From: Diplodia intermedia
Lineage: Eukaryota; Ascomycota; Dothideomycetes; Botryosphaeriales; Botryosphaeriaceae
Assembly: GCA_021495925.1 (NCBI GenBank)
Contig: JAKEKT010000013.1
Location: 1-64,000 of the forward strand
DNA length: 64,000 nucleotides
Direction: 5' to 3'
The notes beneath the pieces are model-generated. The model worked only from the letters and a program-made list of their open reading frames with translations, searched no databases and was not told the origin of the DNA. How positions within the stretch are numbered: position 1 is the first letter of the stretch; each line of letters opens with the position of its first letter. Shown here piece after piece: positions 36,185 to 46,329 of the stretch. Both the position numbers and the translations under genes were made by a program.

Positions 36185-38596
36185 TTACGCAACAGTGCCA
36201 TCAGCACCGAACTCGGTGCAGCTGTGCCACCCCTGCTTCGTGCAGCACTCGACCCGATCATGCAGCGTCTTCTCCGCCGCCGCCGAGCCATCCGCATTCG
36301 TCACAACCCTATACTGAGCCCCCGCATCGATCTTCGTCCCATACGGCTCCACACGGGTAACACTCTCCCCCCTCTGCACGTACACATCCGCGCGATCGCC
36401 CCACGGCGCGTCCTGCGCAACGTCAAAGTACTTATAATACACCACATTCGCCTCGTCCTCGCGAAACTCCATCGCAACATGCGTGCTCTGGTGGCCCCAC
36501 CCGACCGTCGCCGCGTACCACGCGAGCGCCAGCCGGCGCGAGCCCACGGCGCCGCTGACGCGGTAGAAGACGCCGTGCGCCGCCCCCGGGTAGATGTAGA
36601 TGCCGCCGCCGAGGTTCGAGTACGCGTGCAGCGCGACGTCGCCGAAGGACGCGTAGCCGTCGGTCCCGACGCTGATGACGTCCGCGCACGACCCGAAGGC
36701 GCACACGGCGAACGGCAGCTGCGCCGTGAAGGATTCGCCGTAGTGCGCGCCGGTGGGGTTGCCGGCGGGTTGGCCGGCGGCGGCGTCCCACGCGCCGGCG
36801 AGCGGCGTCCAGGCGAAGAGCGCGGGGAGCTGCGTCGGCAGCGTGCAGGAGCCCGCGGTGGCGGTGGCCGTGGCGGCGAGGGTCGTGGTGAGGAGCGGCG
36901 CGGTGGAGGTCGCGGTCAGCGTCGATGTGCCCGTGGCGACGCGCGAGCAGGCGGCTGAGATCTTGGCGGATGCCCATGCGGAGATGGAGGCTGGGGTGGC
37001 GACGGCGGCGGCGGCGGAGGAGCGCTTGGCCAGGGCGGCGGAGGTGGAGAGGGTGTCGTTGGACGGGATGGTGGCGGCGGTGATGGTGGTGAGGATGGCG
37101 ACCGAGTCCGTCGCGAGCGAGGCCACGGTCGTGTAGTCGGTCGCCGTCGCGAGCACCGTCGTCGCGTTGTTGTCGGTGGCCGCGTCCTGCCGCTTCCAGA
37201 CGGCGCCGCCGGTGACGGTGCCCGCGACCGTCGTGGTCGTGGTGGCGACGGTGGTGCGCTTGGTGGTGAAGCCGCTGGGGGTGATGACGGCCGTCGTCGT
37301 CGTCACCGGCGCGCTGTAGGCGAGGTACGAGGTGCAGAAGTCGGCGCCTTCGCTCTGGAGATAGGAGAGGTCGGCGTCGCAGACGGGCTGCAGCGCCGAC
37401 TTGGAGTAGAAGTAGCTGTAGCTGTAGGTGTATTTGGCGCCAATGGAATCGTCGTAGGAGGCCGTATTGACCGCGTACTCCCTGCTCCAGGCCGAGGTGT
37501 ACATGGTGCACATCTGGCCCTGGACGTAGGAGCCGGTCGAGTTGGTCATGGTGAGGAGGTAGGTGCCGAAACCTGCACAGAAGGGAGTGTATCCGCTGGA
37601 AGGCGGGTGGGCAATGTTGTACTCGGTCTGGGAGTCGCACGCGGCGGCGCAGAGAGTGGGGTCGAAGGGCGTGTTCTGGAAGAGCTTGTAACCCATGTAG
37701 GTCCAGGTACCGGCGCAGTCCCTCAGAGGAGCGTTGAGAGCAGCGTTGCCCAGGCTAAGCGGGTCAGTCCAGCCGGCAACGGGGCCACCAACCTCGTAGG
37801 AGGTGTAGGCGTTGGAGCCAGCAATCCCGACGTGGAAATCGGCGCGCCATTGGCCATAGTTGTTGGCCGTCGTGGTGTCCAGAGCACTACCCCAGAACGA
37901 ACACTTGATGTTGGCGAAGGCCTCGGGGTCCCTGCAGCCATCGGCATCACCCGGCTCGACGGTAGGGTCACGCTCGAAGTAGATGTTGAAGGCGAGACAG
38001 CCGTCCTTGTCCGAGCAGGTCTTGGCACAGGCGTTGACGTCGTATCCAGTCTCGAGGACAGTGTAACCCATGTAGGCGTACGCGCTGTTGGCACCATCCT
38101 GGTTCTTGAAGTTCTGGAAGTAGCCGGCGGGCGTGGGCGCGGCGTTCGCAACAGACGCAATGATCGAGTCGGCCTTGAACTTCTCGTAGGTCGAGACGTC
38201 GACGTTGTAGTAGTTGGAGATGGTCGCCTGAGGAGCACAGGCGGTGCGCTTCTCAACGTCCCGCTTGGCGGCAGTGGCGGTGGCGGTGGCAGTGGCAGAA
38301 GCTCCGTCATCGCCGTCGGCGTTGATGGCCACGGACGTCACGGCCGGGAAAACAGAGAGAGGAGTCTCGCTCTGCTCGGCCTTGATGGCGGCAATGGCGG
38401 TGGCGGTGGCATAGGGAATGTCCTGCGAGGAAGCGCCTTCGACGGTCGAGTAGGTCGGGACGGCGGCGCTCCTCAGGAAGGCGAGGTCGAGGGCATCCGG
38501 GGTGGGGTTGACATCGGCCGGAAGATCGGTAGAGACGGTGGTGGACTGGGAAGCACCCAGCGCGGCGAGCGCAGGAAGAACAATGAAGGACCGCAT
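36185..38596 (-). CDS. large secreted protein with two PAN-like modules
   Basis: A single frame of 803 residues from the ATG at 38596. A signal peptide (MRSFIVLPALAALGASQS) is followed by a pro-like stretch rich in Ala and Thr with Lys-Arg sites near residues 110-117. Two modules share the start YMGY and a D...CA..C pattern: YMGYTVLETGYDVNACAKTC near 172 and YMGYKLFQNTPFDPTLCAAA near 300. They resemble PAN/apple folds. A long Thr/Ala-rich linker with further Lys-Arg sites (VWKR, AKRSS) is likely O-glycosylated. The last 180 residues form a separate domain beginning near PFAVCAFGSCADVISVGTDG and ending in a Cys-rich tail. A TATA sequence lies about 75 bases upstream. I read it as a cell-wall or matrix protein that binds glycans or proteins, possibly cut by Kex2. 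There is no catalytic motif. Confidence 0.8.
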   Translation of the reverse strand: MRSFIVLPALAALGASQSTTVSTDLPADVNPTPDALDLAFLRSAAVPTYSTVEGASSQDIPYATATAIAAIKAEQSETPLSVFPAVTSVAINADGDDGASATATATATAAKRDVEKRTACAPQATISNYYNVDVSTYEKFKADSIIASVANAAPTPAGYFQNFKNQDGANSAYAYMGYTVLETGYDVNACAKTCSDKDGCLAFNIYFERDPTVEPGDADGCRDPEAFANIKCSFWGSALDTTTANNYGQWRADFHVGIAGSNAYTSYEVGGPVAGWTDPLSLGNAALNAPLRDCAGTWTYMGYKLFQNTPFDPTLCAAACDSQTEYNIAHPPSSGYTPFCAGFGTYLLTMTNSTGSYVQGQMCTMYTSAWSREYAVNTASYDDSIGAKYTYSYSYFYSKSALQPVCDADLSYLQSEGADFCTSYLAYSAPVTTTTAVITPSGFTTKRTTVATTTTTVAGTVTGGAVWKRQDAATDNNATTVLATATDYTTVASLATDSVAILTTITAATIPSNDTLSTSAALAKRSSAAAAVATPASISAWASAKISAACSRVATGTSTLTATSTAPLLTTTLAATATATAGSCTLPTQLPALFAWTPLAGAWDAAAGQPAGNPTGAHYGESFTAQLPFAVCAFGSCADVISVGTDGYASFGDVALHAYSNLGGGIYIYPGAAHGVFYRVSGAVGSRRLALAWYAATVGWGHQSTHVAMEFREDEANVVYYKYFDVAQDAPWGDRADVYVQRGESVTRVEPYGTKIDAGAQYRVVTNADGSAAAEKTLHDRVECCTKQGWHSCTEFGADGTVA

Positions 38597-40082
38597 GATC
38601 AAAAGAGTGAGATCAGTGGAATTCTTGCTGCTTGCTGGATGGTGGTGTTTCTGTTGCGCATCTTCACTACTTATACACCCAACACATGGAATACTTCACG
38701 GCACTGCCGAAAGCCTCACGGCGATGCCGACAGCGCTGGGCTGATGTTCAAGCCATTTCGAAGCCATAGTCAAGCCATGGGTGGGTTGCTTGTCCGGATG
38801 TGTGGTGTAGGCGTCTGCCCGCTCGACGGCAAAAGCCGGTGCTCGCGTCTGGATGGGAGGCCGAGGGGTTGAGGGGTGGGATTCCAGTTCAAGCTCAAGG
38901 CCAAAAGATGGAACCCGGTCCGATGCCGCGTCCCGAATTGGAGGACTATCATCGTGGGCGAGCGCATGGCTGGCTGGCATGGCGGGAGGCTAGCCGAATC
39001 GGGCAACGTTGGCGCCAGCTGCGGTCTTTTCCCCTGCGCCACTACGTTGCGCTAGCCACAACGGCCAGTCGGGAGCCGCTAAGGTTGCGGGACTGCCGGC
39101 GCTTATTGCGAGCTCTAACCCCTTTTTCCGTCTCCGCCGTGAATCGGAATTTCACCTTTGCTACCCGCTCGGCTGGTACCGCTGCCAATCTTAACATCCC
39201 CATGGAGCTGATCGGCCGACCGAACACCCCGCCATCAACCTCGCCCTTCCTTGTCGCATTCGTGAAATTCTTACAGCGTTTCCACGAAGGATGAAGGATT
39301 GGAGAGGTGACGTGGAAGGGCGGCTGTGGCATCGACAACTCCATTTCACCGAAGCCACACGCATTCCACACGCAAGCCACACACAAGCCACAGCCCGAAC
39401 AATCGATTTTTCTTCTCGGTACCATTCTACTTTGATCTCCTTAATTTCCTCGACGGTTTCGCCCACAACCCACTATCCATCCGCCTATCGGGTTCGTGGC
39501 CGCTAGTGACGGTAACGAGATAGCAATAGGTACAGCCGAGCCACGGCGGGCGTGATGCGTAGTTCGTCTGTGTCCGCCTGGCGCTCGAAATTCATCCCCC
39601 CGTTGGAATGCTCAGTGTAGCTTGGTTCTCCCATATATCCTGGTTTCTCTTCTAGTCATTACCCTTCTCGATTGGCCCGCCCTCCTCCCAGTGCCCTCTC
39701 GTCTCTTCACGGCATTTGTCCATTGGCTCGGTTGGCAATGTTGAGGTGTCTACATCATTGTAAGCGTAGAAATCACGAGCCGGCTGCTCAGAAGGTGCTT
39801 CTGTTCCAGCGTTCTTGATCGCTCAATGGCTCCTGGGTACACGCTACGCTATGCTTGTCGTGTATCCATAAAGCTCGACACTTGTTGGCCATGCTGCTTA
39901 AATCGTGTCCGTCGTGACAAAGCCCCGCCTTCCAGATGATGTTTCACCCGAGGGATGAGATCGTATTTCTCCTCTGGACGGCTCATCGGCGCTCTCGGGT
40001 GCTCAATTCCTCTACCAGCGCGGAAATTTTGGTTAGTGCCACCAAATACCGTTGCTCTTCATTGGGCTAAAGTTAAAATAAA
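38597..40082. other. intergenic, no supported gene
   Basis: The promoter of the 38596 gene (TATA near 38670) and about 1.3 kb without a coding signal on either strand. Confidence 0.5.
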
Positions 40083-41861
40083 TTAGGACGCAATGATGCC
40101 ACCGTACCCTGCAGTAAGCTCGACAGATCGCACACGTTGAACCTCCATTCGAAATCTTTGGCGGATGAGTCGCGTATACCACCAGCCAAGGTAGCAGCAC
40201 AAGGCCATGAATCCAGTTGCAGCCGACCCCATGATGATCCAGTTTCCACTCGAGTTCCTCTGTTCACTCGTGTCCGATGCCACGTTGATCTTGCCTTCGG
40301 ATCTTATGTGCAGCCAGTGCTCCGCGTTGACGTAACAGATGCAATTCCGAAAGACACCGACTATCTGCATGAGCGTCCCTCCAATAGCAGACACAAAGGA
40401 AATGAGCCCAAGGCAAGACTTGAGAGCGACCATCAAGTAGGACATCCAACGATTCTTGGCCAATGTGGTTGCTCGAGGGGCATTGTGCTGGAGTCGGGTT
40501 TCGTTAACCGCTCCGAGCGCGAGGATAACTTGGGAGATTGCATAGACCATGAATGTCAGAGAACGGCATCCTAAGCCAATTGGTGGTGTTCCGTAGGCGA
40601 CGGCCCCGCCGGCAAGTGCTGGAAGTGAGATGAGGAGGAACGTCGGCAGCGTGATGTAGAGTATCCATTCCCAAACACTGATGTTGAAGTGTTGTCTGCA
40701 GTGGCTGTCACCATTCCACTTGTTACAAGCCTTTATCCATTGCATCTTGTTTTGGCCCCGATTCCACATGTACGCGGTCAGATAACGGGTCTCATTGGTA
40801 CTTCCCCATCCAGTCCACTTGCAGTGTCTTCTTCTTGACGATGAGTCCGGCGGATTGCCGAGAATGGCCGTGGCTGTACTTGGGTTGTTGCTGGCGAGGA
40901 GGCAGCCGGCAATGATCGCGACGTGAGGAATGATCATCCACTCTACTCCAAAAGCCAGAGATATTGCGGCGTCCTGGTCGCTTGGATCGTTGCGCAGATC
41001 AAGTATCGTATAGACGAACGCCCCCAGATAGAAGAGGACAGGGGCTCCCACAATCGATCCGAAGCTCATCTGTGAGCCCATAATATCTCGCAATTTCTCT
41101 TGTCTCTCGTGCTGTGTTGCTTTCGAAAGTTCGCTCGTGAGCTCCACCAAGGGGTGGTCTTTTTGCCTGTGTAGCAGATTGGCGTCATCTGATCTTGTAG
41201 ATTCAGTGTCGGAATGGCGGCCCATATCATGCTTCAGGCATATGTTGCCACATACGACAGTGACCAGGAACTCTAGAGAGCCTTTGTCGGCGTGTCCTTG
41301 CTCTTGGTTCTCGAGCCAGCTCAGAACGCGATGGTCAAGAAGGCCCTCGTACAGTCCTGAAACCATCATCGGCGCGGCCCAGATGATTATGGCACCGATC
41401 CATAACGTTGTGTCAATTAAAAGGAGAACTACAGCCCATAGCTGTCTGACCAGGGAAATGGGTATGTGTTTCCATGACTGATTGAAACGACCAATGAAGT
41501 CAAAGTCGACTTGCTTCGCTCGGGGGATGGTCATGCTGAAGATGACAGAGGGCAAAATGAACTGCACTATAGGCGCCGCCCATTGTCCAGGCTCCTTCGG
41601 TTGCGAGAGGCCGATACCAGGGCATTCCTTCTTGCAGAAGGTGAATCCGACGAAGGCGTTCGGCGACGGTGTTTTTGATGGATCGTAGGTCTGCGCACAG
41701 TTCAAATTGGGCGGTACAGGTTCCAGAATACCAGACTTTTGCTTTCCGATTTCACAACAGGAAATTTGGTTGTATGCCAGAGTCGTTCCGGCCAAGAGGA
41801 GAAAGGATAATGGAAGTAGTAGTGGTTGACGCCACGAGCGCAAAAGATAATAGTCTTCCAT
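40083..41861 (-). CDS. fungal multi-pass membrane protein, unknown function
   Basis: A single frame of 592 residues from the ATG at 41861 (frame open upstream, but only a non-ATG codon is available). The N-terminus is a signal or anchor (PLLLPLSFLLLAGTTLAY), followed by a short Cys-containing outer segment (ISCCEIG, FTFCKKECPGIGL). About eight further hydrophobic segments follow, for example PIVQFILPSVIFSMTIP, LWAVVLLLIDTTLWIGAIII, APVLFYLGAFVYTIL, ILYITLPTFLLISLPALAG and WIIMGSAATGFMALCCYLGW. A hydrophilic loop of about 90 residues divides the first group from the rest. The pattern matches a conserved fungal membrane family without a known role. A TATA sequence is about 90 bases upstream. 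Confidence 0.75.
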   Translation of the reverse strand: MEDYYLLRSWRQPLLLPLSFLLLAGTTLAYNQISCCEIGKQKSGILEPVPPNLNCAQTYDPSKTPSPNAFVGFTFCKKECPGIGLSQPKEPGQWAAPIVQFILPSVIFSMTIPRAKQVDFDFIGRFNQSWKHIPISLVRQLWAVVLLLIDTTLWIGAIIIWAAPMMVSGLYEGLLDHRVLSWLENQEQGHADKGSLEFLVTVVCGNICLKHDMGRHSDTESTRSDDANLLHRQKDHPLVELTSELSKATQHERQEKLRDIMGSQMSFGSIVGAPVLFYLGAFVYTILDLRNDPSDQDAAISLAFGVEWMIIPHVAIIAGCLLASNNPSTATAILGNPPDSSSRRRHCKWTGWGSTNETRYLTAYMWNRGQNKMQWIKACNKWNGDSHCRQHFNISVWEWILYITLPTFLLISLPALAGGAVAYGTPPIGLGCRSLTFMVYAISQVILALGAVNETRLQHNAPRATTLAKNRWMSYLMVALKSCLGLISFVSAIGGTLMQIVGVFRNCICYVNAEHWLHIRSEGKINVASDTSEQRNSSGNWIIMGSAATGFMALCCYLGWWYTRLIRQRFRMEVQRVRSVELTAGYGGIIAS

Positions 41862-43526
41862 TTCTCTGATCGCGACTTGCTGACGTTGAGTTTCTAAAGT
41901 TGATGAAGATGCTTGCAGTAGCAAGTGGGCGCCAGGTAGATAGACTACTTATACATCGCCCGCCCATAAGGCATCCGACCGTAGGCATCTGACGCCTAGA
42001 AAAGGCGACTGAGCGGGTGCGTATTTTTTTTCTTTTCTTTTTCTTTTTCTTGTTTTCGTAGGATTTTGTGGCTTGCAATGAGACAATATCCTATCTGTAG
42101 CCGATGCTGATATGCCAGAGGTTACCTTCTCCTTGTCCGCGGCTTGCATTTCAGCTTTGCTTTCCGCCAATCGGGACCTCTCTGACGATGGCTTTCTCAG
42201 TGGCAGTGCAGGCCGGATGAAACGGTGGTATCCCTCGGCCTTACAGGGGTCCGCATCAGCTCAAAGGCCCTGACTGAGCCGCGCGTTCGCGTTCTCCCGT
42301 GCAACCAATATACGCCATAATATTAAAATACACAACACTATAAGTGACGGCGGAATCACATGTGTATGGATACACCATGCCTGACGCTCTGACCCCTACT
42401 TCGGGGACGCCACTAGGTAACGCAAATCCCATCAGCAAGCTGCATGCTGACGCCACCGTGCAACACAAAGCCCAAAAAACATCTTCCACAGAATGCGCCA
42501 CTAGATAAGACAAAGTGATGGTTGGTAATACGTGTAGCGACGGTGAGAAAGGCCAAATTGCGATGGCGTTGAAGACTGATGATCGGCCGCAGAGACTGTC
42601 AAAAGGGACAGTCTACATGCAAAGGACACGTGTTCTTCGTCTCGTTGAATCTGAATCCGTTCATACTAAGCCCTGCATTGGAGCGCGGGTCGCATGCCCC
42701 ACAACGTCTCGGCATCAATACGCATATTGATGCATACCTGGTCATCCAAAGTGTACTTGTATGCCAAGTATACGGCTATGTACACCGCCTCGCGGATGGC
42801 GCTTTAGGGGAGAAGACCATCGAACAGAGCCCCACACGTAGCTTGAAGCGATGTACTTGTGTGGGTTGCAGCATCCTCAAGCTTGTTTGTAAGAGTTGTA
42901 CACGTGGAGACTGCCCGCCTGTACACAATACTTTGCTCCGCAGGTTGGTCCATGCTCAGCTTGGCATTGAGCGAGTTCCTCAGATATGGGGTTGACATTA
43001 TCCAGCTAGAGGCGCTAACACACCTAATCACCGTCTTGCACGATTCGATCATGTGGAAGCTAAGAGTCTAGCTTTGCCTGAGCCACGCCGGGAAAGTTCA
43101 GCAGTACGTATATAACTTCAACAGCCATATGCCAGTCACTTCCTCCCGTCTTTTTCATACACTTCTCTCCGTTTCGTTTGAGCACAGTCGACAATCTGGC
43201 GCCTGTCTCTACGCAGGGGCTTGATGCTTAGAATGATATAACCTCGGCTACTAAATTGACAACACAACGGTTCTCTGACTCGGTAGTCCTTCGGGGAGAT
43301 CAACAGGTGGAGGTCTTCTCGGAAGCTAGCGCACTGCTTACCTTTGTAATGTCTTTTCACTGGACAATGGTGCTTGCGGCCCCGCAACAAGCTTCCAAGG
43401 GTTTCGGCTAACGCCCCTACCCCGCACGCAGGCATCCGATAGTCTCGGAACTGGCTACCTATATCAGACCAAGGACAATGCCAAGCTCCATACTGACCAC
43501 AACAAGCTGATATCATCACCATCCTC
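41862..43526. other. intergenic, no supported gene
   Basis: Includes a T-rich stretch near 42025-42055. I looked here for a UstYa/DUF3328-type gene near the precursor locus and found no HxxHC-type motifs. Confidence 0.45.
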
Positions 43527-45184
43527 ATGCATTCATCCATACTATCAGCCATCCAGTCAGCGAAGCCCCAAGATGTCATCTCCCTCGGAACCACGATCTC
43601 CCTCGTCACGCTCACAGCCATAATCTACCTCCTCGCCAGCTGCACGTACAACATCTTCTTCCACCCGCTCCGCCACATACCGGGGCCCTTCGTCGCGCGC
43701 ATCTCGCGCCTCTGGAGCCGCATCGGCAACATGCACGGCACGAAATCGCACCGCATCCACGCGGCGCACCAGACGCACGGCGGCGTCGTCCGCATCGGGC
43801 CCAACGAACTCTCCTTCGCGTCGGCGGCGGCGACCAAGCAGATCTACGCGAGCGACGCCGCCGCCGCCGTCTTCGCCAAGGAGGCCTCCTTCTACCGCGC
43901 CAAGCGCATCCACCACGAAGACCACCTCTTCAGCTTCCGCGACGCCGCCGCGCACCGCCACCGCCGCAAGCTGCTGCAGCGCGGCTTCTCGCCCGCCACC
44001 ATGCTCGAGTTCGAGCCGCACGTGGCCGCCAAGATCGCCGCCATGCTGGACCACTGGTCGCGAATGACGGCGGGGGAGGAAAAGGGGGTCGTCGACGCCG
44101 TGCCGTGGGCGCACTGGCTCGGCTTCGACGTCGTCCACCACCTCATGTTCGACGCCGACCCGGGCTGCGTCGCGCGCGCGCGCGAGCACTGGGTCGTGCG
44201 CTGCCTGCGCTCGTGGCGGCCGACGTTCGCGCTCAAGGAGCTCGTCCCCGCGCTCGAGCGGTGGGGCCCCTACGTGCCCGGCCGCGTCGGCGGGTACTTC
44301 CGCGACGTGCGCGCGTGGAAGGAGTATTGCGTCGGCGTCGTGCGGCGGTGTCGGGCGCGGGGGACGCAGACGCCGTTTCTGCGCCATGTCCTGGGTGGGA
44401 AGCGCGATGCGTTTCTGGGACGCGAGCTGACCGATGGCGAGGTGGCCGAGGAGTGCATGGGCGGCTTGTTTGGTGGTAGTGGCACGACGGCGAATACGTT
44501 TGTGTATCTGCTGTGGGCTGTGCTGCGGAGGCCGCCGGTGATGGCGAGGCTGCAGGAGGAGCTGGAGGCCGCGTTTGGGCATGGTGGGAGGCGTCTTGTC
44601 CCGCCGGCGGTCGAGTGTGCGAGGCTGCCGTACCTGCAGGCTGTTGTCAACGAGACGCTGAGGTGCTATCCCACCATCATCGCCACCAAGCCACGGACTG
44701 CGCTGAGGGACACCGTGGTTGCGGGTGTGTCGGTCCCGAAAGGGGTAAGTGGATTGTGATGCCGTGAAGGGGAATCGTCACTGAAACCACTCCGCCGTAG
44801 ACGATTGTCGGCTCGCAGAACTACACGGTACTCCGCGACGCCACCGCTTTCCCCGATCCAGAAAACTTCTTCCCGGAGCGTTGGCTTGAGGTGGAGGGTG
44901 ACGAGCTTCGGAGAGAAGCGTTTACGCCTTTTTCAGTTGGCCCAAGGGCTTGCATCGGGATCAAGTAGGTTACGCATTACTCAAGACACTCCAGAGAGAC
45001 GGGCAGTACTGATTGCTGCAGCCTGGCGAAGATGGAGCTGAACAAGCTTGTGGCGGCCTTCTTCCTACGCTTTAACGCTGAAGTGGATGAGTCCATGCGA
45101 GACGAGGATATGAGGATGTACGACCTGTTCAGTGCTGGGCCTAGCGGAGGAAAGCTATTGATTCGTCTGGCTGAAAGAAAGTAG
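43527..45184 (+). CDS. cytochrome P450 monooxygenase next to the repeat precursor
   Basis: Three exons (43527-44744, 44801-44964, 45022-45184; introns of 56 and 57 bases) encode 514 residues. An N-terminal membrane anchor (SLVTLTAIIYLLASCTYNIF) precedes HPLRHIPGPF. Then come VVRIGPNELSF, HRHRRKLLQRGFS (C-helix), GLFGGSGTTANT (I-helix), NETLRCYP (ExxR), FPDPENFFPERW (PERF) and FSVGPRACIG with heme Cys457. All key residues are present. It is very GC-rich. It converges on the repeat-precursor gene, with 332 bases between the two stops, and the ASST-like gene lies just beyond. That setting makes it a candidate oxidase of the peptide, for example for Tyr crosslinking or hydroxylation, but this is inference from position only. 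Confidence 0.9.
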
Positions 45185-45516
45185 CTATCCGAAATATATG
45201 CAGCGTTAGTAGCGTAGGGAAAGGCCGCGGGGTATTATCGTGCTGTAGCTGGAAGTCCGGGCTGCGGCATGTGGGAACACGGCATGAAAGGCCGTCGATC
45301 ACTACGTCGAACATCGTGAACAAAGGGCGTCTCCCGTCACCTTTTTTGCACTTCTGGGAGATACTGGGTGAATGATTTTCATGAACAAAGCAGTAGGAAG
45401 TGTTGGTAGCCAGCTGTAACAGCTAGCATTTGTTTCTTCCAAGTAACCTTGCGGTTTACACAATCTGGAAAATGATCTCTGATCTGTATCTATGAGGCCA
45501 CTAACTTAAGGATAAC
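45185..45516. other. convergent 3' intergenic spacer
   Basis: 332 bases between the stop of the P450 and the stop of the precursor gene. No coding signal seen. Confidence 0.5.
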
Positions 45517-45936
45517 TTAGTTCCGCGGGCCGCCCTCGACAGCAAGCACGTCTACAAGACCATCCGTCTCTCCCCGCTTCTGATCCTTCTTCTGGGTGTA
45601 AATGTAGTTGGGGTGCAGCGGCTCATCTCGCTTCTGGTCCTTCTTCTGCGTGTAAATGTAGTTGGGGTGCAGCGGCTCATCTCGCTTCTGGTCCTTCTTC
45701 TGCGTGTAAATGTAGTTGGGGTGCAGCGGCTCATCTCGCTTCTCCTCCTTCTTCTGCGTATAAATGTAGTTCAGGTGGACATCCCCGGCCAGCGCATCCG
45801 CTCTCTTAGCGGCATCCTTCTTTTGTGTGTAGATGTAGTTGAGGTGGGCTCCTTCGCTGTCCGCTGCGACGGGCGCGGCGATGGCGGTACCGAGCAGAAG
45901 GGCGAGGGCGAGGGTGGCGGTATTGGAGAAGTGCAT
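45517..45936 (-). CDS. Kex2-processed tandem-repeat secreted precursor (candidate RiPP or signal peptide)
   Basis: An intronless 139-residue protein from the ATG at 45936. Residues 1-20 are a signal peptide ending ALLLGTAIA. Five copies of the motif H-L/P-NYIYTQKK follow, at residues 31-40, 54-63, 72-81, 90-99 and 108-117. Each is followed within four residues by Lys-Arg (44-45, 66-67, 84-85, 102-103, 120-121), the Kex2 site. The last three units are exact 18-residue repeats that begin at DEPL. The tail is acidic and ends GGPRN. This layout is that of fungal Kex2-processed repeat proteins, which include the ustiloxin, phomopsin, asperipin and epichloecyclin precursors and alpha-type pheromones. 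The core has two Tyr and no Cys or Trp, so it is not a typical Pezizomycotina alpha pheromone. It is transcribed divergently from the ASST-like gene. The mature product is unknown. Confidence 0.85.
   Translation of the reverse strand: MHFSNTATLALALLLGTAIAAPVAADSEGAHLNYIYTQKKDAAKRADALAGDVHLNYIYTQKKEEKRDEPLHPNYIYTQKKDQKRDEPLHPNYIYTQKKDQKRDEPLHPNYIYTQKKDQKRGETDGLVDVLAVEGGPRN
45577..45792 (-). repeat. 54-bp tandem repeat in the precursor gene
   Basis: Four units of exactly 54 bases start at 45577, 45631, 45685 and 45739. The first three are nearly identical and the fourth has diverged at the DQ/EE codons. A more degenerate fifth copy of the motif is at about 45815-45850. The period keeps the frame (18 codons). 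Confidence 0.9.
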
Positions 45937-46329
45937 GGTGATGTAGTATTCGGGATTTGTCGGTTGGTATTCGGTGCTGGAGTCGTTGACAGAATGAAAG
46001 AAGGTATCAACCGCAGGTAATCTCTCATATACATATACCCAAGCTACGCCATGATTCATGCATAACTCCGAACTCCGGACCGCGGCGGCGCGACGTGCAC
46101 TGTAGGCTTGAATCATTAGCTAAATCAATATTCCTCGCCGAGAGAGACTTTGAGCAGTGGAGCACGACTCGCGTGCGCCAAGTGTCTCACTTCTCGTTAG
46201 CTCATAATCGCTAAGGATCGATTGACTCGTGTGCGTGCTTAGTCTCGCACTGTCCAGTAGGATGCCGTACAAAGCGATCTTTTATAGGTGCGGGCCTGAC
46301 TAAATCTTGAACACCATTGTGTGTCCAAG
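45937..46329. promoter_or_regulatory. shared divergent promoter of precursor and ASST-like gene
   Basis: 393 bases separate the two start codons. A TATA sequence for the precursor (minus TATATGTATATGAG) is at about 46025-46038. One for the ASST-like gene (TTTTATAGG) is at about 46280-46288. A GC-rich palindromic cluster around CCGGACCGCGGCGG lies near 46077-46091 and could bind a Zn2Cys6 regulator, although this is only a sequence resemblance. Confidence 0.5.

Noticed and set aside
35873..38872. Long plus-strand open frames (35873-36958 and 37607-38872)
   Set aside because: They are antisense shadows in the GC-rich coding sequence of the secreted protein, with Arg-rich or Gly/Val-rich translations and no domain.
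42515..43621. Hidden UstYa/DUF3328 gene near the peptide precursor
   Set aside because: Both strands were read for HxxHC-type motifs and a membrane anchor; none was found.
43557..44582. Minus-strand open frame of 341 codons
   Set aside because: Antisense to the second P450, with an Arg/His/Pro-rich composition.
45577..45792. CRISPR-like or spacer array
   Set aside because: The 54-bp units are contiguous in-frame coding repeats in a eukaryotic secreted protein, without unique spacers.
45517..45936. Alpha-factor mating pheromone precursor
   Set aside because: The architecture fits, but the repeats lack the Trp/Cys pattern (such as WCxxxGQxCW) of Pezizomycotina alpha pheromones. Kept as an unspecified Kex2 repeat precursor.
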